Assembly (NCBI GenBank): GCA_029379385.1
Contig: CM055617.1
Coordinates: 13,239,532 to 13,303,531 of the forward strand
DNA length: 64,000 nucleotides
Direction of reading: 5' to 3'
Source of the DNA: Quillaja saponaria
Lineage: Eukaryota; Streptophyta; Magnoliopsida; Fabales; Quillajaceae
In this document: positions 60,166 to 64,000 of the stretch, one piece after another
How the letters are laid out: every line of letters begins with the position of its first letter
How positions within the stretch are numbered: the stretch's first letter is position 1
The notes under the pieces: generated by a model
Told to the model about the DNA's origin: nothing
What the model saw: the letters and a program-made list of their open reading frames with translations, nothing else
The model's database searches: none
Made by a program: the position numbers and the translations under genes

Positions 60166-61469
60166 CTAATTCTAATATTGCTGGTTGTATCAACTTTGTA
60201 AGTTTTCTTCTCAATTTCTATTGTAGCTCCATTTTATGTTCCACTTGTGTTGTACTAATTCTACTAGTTTTTTCACTCCGTTTCTGTTGTAGTTCGTATC
60301 TTATGTTTCAGCATGCACAGGAATGTAGATGAAGATATGGATTAATCTGTGAACTTGAACTACTTTTAAGGTAACAACATTTTTTTTTCATGTGTGAATA
60401 CTTTGTAGCATGATCAATTCTTTGAGAGCAATGTTGATCCCAGATAATAAGGCATGAAAAGCAACAGCTAATCTCATTCATTTCATCTACATGGTTACAG
60501 GGCCATCCTGTGTCGAAAATTGGGCAAGAATAGTGACGTCAGTGAAATGTGCTTCTATTTCTACAACCTAAAGGGTTGCACTTGTTCGCACTTGTTCGCA
60601 CTTATCAAAAATGATTTGAATTTCACGTGTCATATGTATTGTATTAATTCTTTGCTGAATTAGAATACCTGGTAATTCTTCTGTTGATATAATGACAGAG
60701 GTTTAGCAGCTGATAGTCACCAATTGAAGAATTTTTCTGCTTCCCTTTCATTCATCAAATTCATCATATATCCTAAGTCAAATTACTTTTCTTAATAATT
60801 GGATGACATATTGTCCTTTACATGATTCAATTTTTACAGTGACTGAACAAACATAATGAAATTTGTGAACCATACTGATAGTGACTGATTTGAAGACAAA
60901 ATTTTCACTTGAAAATATGTGATACCACAATGTTATTACATGTAAATCATGATTATTTGCCCTTAAGTGAAAAATTCACTTCTTTTTAGGAGTAAATTTA
61001 CCAGAGGGCCCAACTGACCCAAGATTATTAATCTCACAATGTACATGAGGAACTCCTAAAACCTGCAATAGTCCAACGGGGGCCGAGTAGCTCGAGATCG
61101 AACTCGTATTCAAACTGTTAACTACTTGACTTATAATTAACTTGAACTTGAGTACGGTTTCACACCCTTTTAAGATTTTGAGTGAAGTATCAAATTTTGT
61201 ATACTCAGTTTGAAAGCTGATCAACCTATTTATATAATTATAATATTTTATAAAAATATTAAATATGTAGGTTTTGAATTTTTAGTTAATTTAAAAAATA
61301 TATATATATATTTTTTTTCAAAATATATAATTTTCATATCGTGTACTCGAGTAATTAGCTTGAGCTGAGCTTGAGCTCAAAATTAGACTTGATTCTGAGC
61401 TTGAAATTAGATTTAAATTTGAGTTTTTTAGTTCGATTCAGAATTCAAGTATCTTAATACTTGACTTGG
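60166..61469. other. Intergenic DNA with a GAGCTTGAGCT-rich repeat relic
   Basis: 60166-60990 is AT-rich with no gene. 61000-61480 carries CTCGAGTAATTAGCTTGAGC, GAGCTTGAGCTC and ACTCGAG motifs, resembling the subterminal region of a hAT-type MITE. No matched ends or duplication were found. Confidence 0.4.
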
Positions 61470-61851
61470 CTTGATTCCAGTGGTCGCCCATAAGACTATA
61501 GTAGAATCAAATAATGCAATTATGTTGTTAATAGGTGGAAATATTTGAATTTTCTTTTCATTTGAAAAGTTTACCATTGAGTTCAAGTTGAAAATTAGAT
61601 TGGTTTTCTATCAGGGTTCACTTACCTTAATACTTTTTAGCTCGATTCCAGTGGACGCCCACAAGACTGTAACATAATCAAATAGTGTAATTATGATAGT
61701 AATAAAAGGAATATTTCAAAAAGTTTATCACAGAGATTGAATAGTACCCTAAAACTGGACTGTAATAGAATTAAATAGTACAATATTGATTGAAATAGGA
61801 GGAAAAGATTGAGACCTTTTCTTCTTATTTGAATAAGTTTACCACCAATTT
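61470..61851. repeat. Degenerate tandem repeat, about three units
   Basis: Units near 61473, 61645 and 61750 share GATTCCAGTGG-CGCCCA-AAGACT (first two only), GTA-AATCAAATA-TG-AAT and AAGTTTA-CA at similar spacing. The last unit ends where the LTR begins. Confidence 0.6.
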
Positions 61852-62327
61852 TGTTAAGATTCACGATTTATCATGTTTCCTAAAATACTAAATTTTGTAG
61901 ATTTTGATTAAATTAATACATTATAAATTGTAATGTTAATACAAATATTAACTTAAGCCCAATAAGCCTAGGCCTACCAAAGGCTCTACAAATACAAGCT
62001 TTCACACTCTCAAAAAAGAGGTCTTTCTTTCTACACTTTATTTTGATAGCTCTCTATTTATCTCTCTTTATACTGACTTGAGCTTCGGAGTGCTGGTCAG
62101 GTCTCCAGGACCACTTCTGCAGGTCTACCAAAGAATGAGTGTAAGAGGCATTGAGGAGATCACCTTGCCAGGTCTCCAGCTCTGATATATTGAAGAGACC
62201 ACCTCGCTAGGTCTCTAGCTCAGACAAGTAGAGGCATTGAGAAGACCACTTCGCCAGGTCTCCAGCTCGGACACATTGATAAGACCACCTCTCCAAGTCT
62301 CCAGCTCGGACAAATCTGACATTAACA
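61852..62327 (+). repeat. 5' LTR of the second gypsy element
   Basis: Bounded TGTTAAGATT...CATTAACA. A GGCTCTACAAATACAAG segment near 61981 could hold the promoter, with transcription starting near 62010-62040. The R-U5 part contains four units of about 40 bp carrying the CCAGGTCTCCAGCTC motif (62098-62315), an unusual tandem array within an LTR. Confidence 0.82.
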
Positions 62328-62343
62328 TTGGCGCCGTCTGTGG
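62328..62343 (+). other. Gypsy primer-binding site
   Basis: TTGGCGCCGTCTGTGG directly after the LTR end CA is the well-preserved priming site of plant Tat-like gypsy elements. It is the better copy of the decayed site at 43720-43734. Confidence 0.88.
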
Positions 62344-62459
62344 AAAATCCATATAATTTGGGTTTCTCGACTTCACAACTCTCCAGCTTGAACATAGTAT
62401 AGCACCTGAAGACCTCACAGGGAGACCTCTAAGAGCTAGGTCAAAAACCCAAGTCAACA

Positions 62460-63130
62460 AGTCATGTAGGACACCAGCTCGTCCAGGACACCAATTCGTC
62501 CAGGACACTAGCTCGTCCAGGACACCAGCTCTTCCAGGACAGCAGGCCACCAGCTCATCCAGGACAGCAATTAGTCTAGGTCACCAGCTCGTCCATGGCT
62601 CTACAGCTTGTCCAAAATGCAGCAGCTCGTCCAAGGGAAGCAGCTCAACCAGGCTATCAGATCGTCCAATAGGCAGTAGCTCTTCCAAGAGGGGGTAGCT
62701 CGTCCAAGACAACGGTCAACGAGGTCATCAGCTCATCTAAGAGTGAGCAGCTTGTCCAAACCGGCAGCTCTTCCAAGGATAGCAGGTTGTCCAGCCCATC
62801 AGATCGTCTAATAGGCAGCAGCTCGTCCAAGTAAGCAGCTCGTCCAGACCAGTAGCTTGTCCAAGGGCAGCAGCTTGTCCAAGACGACGGTCAACGAGGT
62901 CATTAGCTCGTCTAAGAGTGAGCAGCTCGTCCAAGGATAGCAGGTCGTCCAGGCTAGCAACTCGTCCAAGACAACAGCTCAACTAGGTTATCAGCTTGTC
63001 CAAAACAACAGCTCAAACTAGGTCATTAGCTCGTCCAAGACAGCAGCTCAACCAGGTCATCAACTTCTCCAATGCAACAGGTCATCCAAGAGTGAGCAGC
63101 TTGCCTCAGGTCCTCCTCAACCAAGCCCAA
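62460..63130. repeat. Minisatellite built on CAGCTCGTCCA, in the gypsy leader
   Basis: Dozens of degenerate units of about 17-21 bp share the core AGCTCGTCCAAG. At 62470-62545 they are CAGCTCGTCCAGGACAC with a 17-bp period. Further in, a higher-order period of about 175 bp appears: GGTCAACGAGGTCAT with CTAAGAGTGAGCAGC occurs at 62712 and again at 62887. It has no stops on the minus strand over long stretches only because the unit is repetitive; I do not call a protein. Confidence 0.9.
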
Positions 63131-64000
63131 CTCGGGAGACCAGCTCAATCAGATTTATCTATTGCAATTTAGTCTATGTACTTTCATATATTATGAAAAT
63201 TGCCTAAAAACTTATAGAATTTATAATTTTAGCCCAATAATTTAAATATTTTATATATTAGGCCCATACCTTTTGGTAATTATATAAAGGGCCTATATTT
63301 TTAGTAATTTACATAATTGCCACAAGCTCTTTTATATTTTTCAATTATCCCTTCAAGGTTTATATTATTTGCCTAATTCTTCGAAATAATTGCACAATAG
63401 ACCTTAGGCTTTTATATTATCATATAATTGCTATAAATAATTCTAGATATTGTATATAGGCCCTAAATTCTTTAAATGGCCTAAAACTTTATAAATTTTG
63501 CATAAATTGCTTGCAAACTTCTATGTTCTTATAGAATCCCTTGTCAAGTTTATATCTTCATGCAAATCTACTAGAATCGAATGCTTAGCTTAATTTATAT
63601 CTGCTTAATTGTTGGATTACATGTTCATCAACAACAAAAACATTACAAGTCTTGTAGATATTAAATTATTCACTGAAGATTCATGAGCTCGCCTAAAACA
63701 TCATAATTGTAGGGCCATAACAAAGATGAGCCAATCACTCACTTGACAAAATAATTGGTGTCTTAAGTATAGTGGACCAGTAATTCACCTTGCCTACATC
63801 ATGCACTTTATAGTCAGATCAAAATGATAATTGCAATGCAACTATATCTTTGACATATTATTGTATATTTATTTAGAAAGCAAGTTAATACATGTTTACC
63901 ATCATATGTGGCTAATGAATTTTCTGTTGAGATCGGCCGTTTGGCCATAATTGCAGGAAATTTCTGCAGGTAAAGTAGAAAGGGAGAGGCATAGCCCCCT
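63131..64000. other. AT-rich leader of the second gypsy element
   Basis: No ORF or family match. Repeated short phrases (TTTATATTAT, GCCTAAAA, AATTGC) alternate at roughly 40-60 bp, suggesting decayed low-complexity repeats. The last 60 bp (purine-rich, GGGAGAGGCATAGCC) is less AT-biased and may approach gag. Confidence 0.4.

Larger units (their letters stand above)
61852..64000 (+). mobile_element. Second Tat-like Ty3/gypsy element, 5' end (runs off window)
   Basis: A 476-bp LTR (61852-62327) is followed at once by the primer-binding site TTGGCGCCGTCTGTGG (62328-62343) and a long leader. No gag ORF is reached by 64000. The leader has a minisatellite (62460-63130) and then AT-rich sequence. 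The target duplication cannot be checked because the other LTR lies to the right of the window. Confidence 0.82.

Noticed and set aside
61000..61480. Complete hAT MITE at the GAGCTTGAGC-rich segment
   Set aside because: Motifs fit a subterminal region but no paired ends or 8-bp duplication were found, so it is listed only as repeat-like intergenic DNA.
62207..62982. Minus-strand ORFs with repeated SWTSC/GRAGVLDEL-like peptides
   Set aside because: They are translations of the minisatellite; the open frames follow from the repeat unit lacking stops, with no start context, codon bias or family match.
1..64000. CRISPR arrays, bacterial operons, riboswitches, rRNA or tRNA genes
   Set aside because: No regularly spaced repeats with unique spacers, no ribosome-binding-site-led gene strings and no cloverleaf with A and B boxes convinced me by eye. 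A tRNA scan would be decisive and could not be run.

Overview
This window looks like nuclear DNA of a flowering plant, most likely a eudicot. The evidence is AT-rich non-coding sequence, genes with many short GT-AG introns, plant-specific families (an ABCB transporter of the ABCB4/11/21 type, an AWPM-19/PM19 membrane protein, a PPR-DYW editing factor) and dense plant retrotransposons and hAT/Harbinger DNA transposons. Species cannot be named from the sequence. I saw no prokaryotic, organellar or viral gene set.

Layout. (1) 1-4.9 kb: the 3' end of a long LTR (1-1031), AT-rich spacer, a truncated histone H4 relic (minus strand, about 3.4-3.57 kb), then the upstream region of the transporter gene. 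(2) 4.9-10.8 kb: an intact 12-exon ABCB gene encoding 1278 residues by my splicing; its first intron uses a GC donor. (3) 11.3-12.1 kb: a PIF/Harbinger-type MITE. (4) 13.9-21.1 kb: a decayed hAT element carrying a long LTR of the same family as (1), and itself apparently sitting in the 5' LTR of a truncated Copia element (21.1-23.3 kb). (5) about 23.7-45.3 kb: a nested stack. A PIF/Harbinger element (Myb-like ORF plus transposase) is split by a Tat-like Ty3/gypsy element (25269-44077, minus strand), which is itself split by two different hAT elements (28593-32376 and 34848-40666). The gypsy element carries a decayed antisense ORF between integrase and its 3' LTR. (6) 45.35-48.36 kb: a small hAT-like MITE with a 2.66 kb solo LTR inside it, flanked by the 5-bp duplication ATTCG. 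(7) 49.65-51.08 kb: a three-exon gene for a 338-residue Lys-rich/acidic protein of unknown function, followed by a LINE relic and a possible 3'UTR exon. (8) 55.3-56.1 kb: a four-exon PM19-like gene on the minus strand. (9) 57.06-58.98 kb: a PPR-DYW pseudogene broken by stops and frameshifts; 59.1-60.2 kb: a decayed coiled-coil/tail-anchor gene. (10) 61.85 kb to the window end: the 5' LTR, primer-binding site and repeat-filled leader of a second Tat-like gypsy element.

Only three genes look intact: the ABCB transporter, the unknown 338-residue protein and PM19L. They are separate plant transcription units and do not form a pathway. The rest is transposon-derived or pseudogenic. Insertion order in the stack can be read from target-site duplications and interrupted reading frames: Harbinger first, then gypsy, then the two hATs. 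I found no convincing new multi-gene system. The most informative unusual items are the nested stack, the antisense ORF, the GC-AG intron, the H4 relic and the minisatellite-filled gypsy leader.
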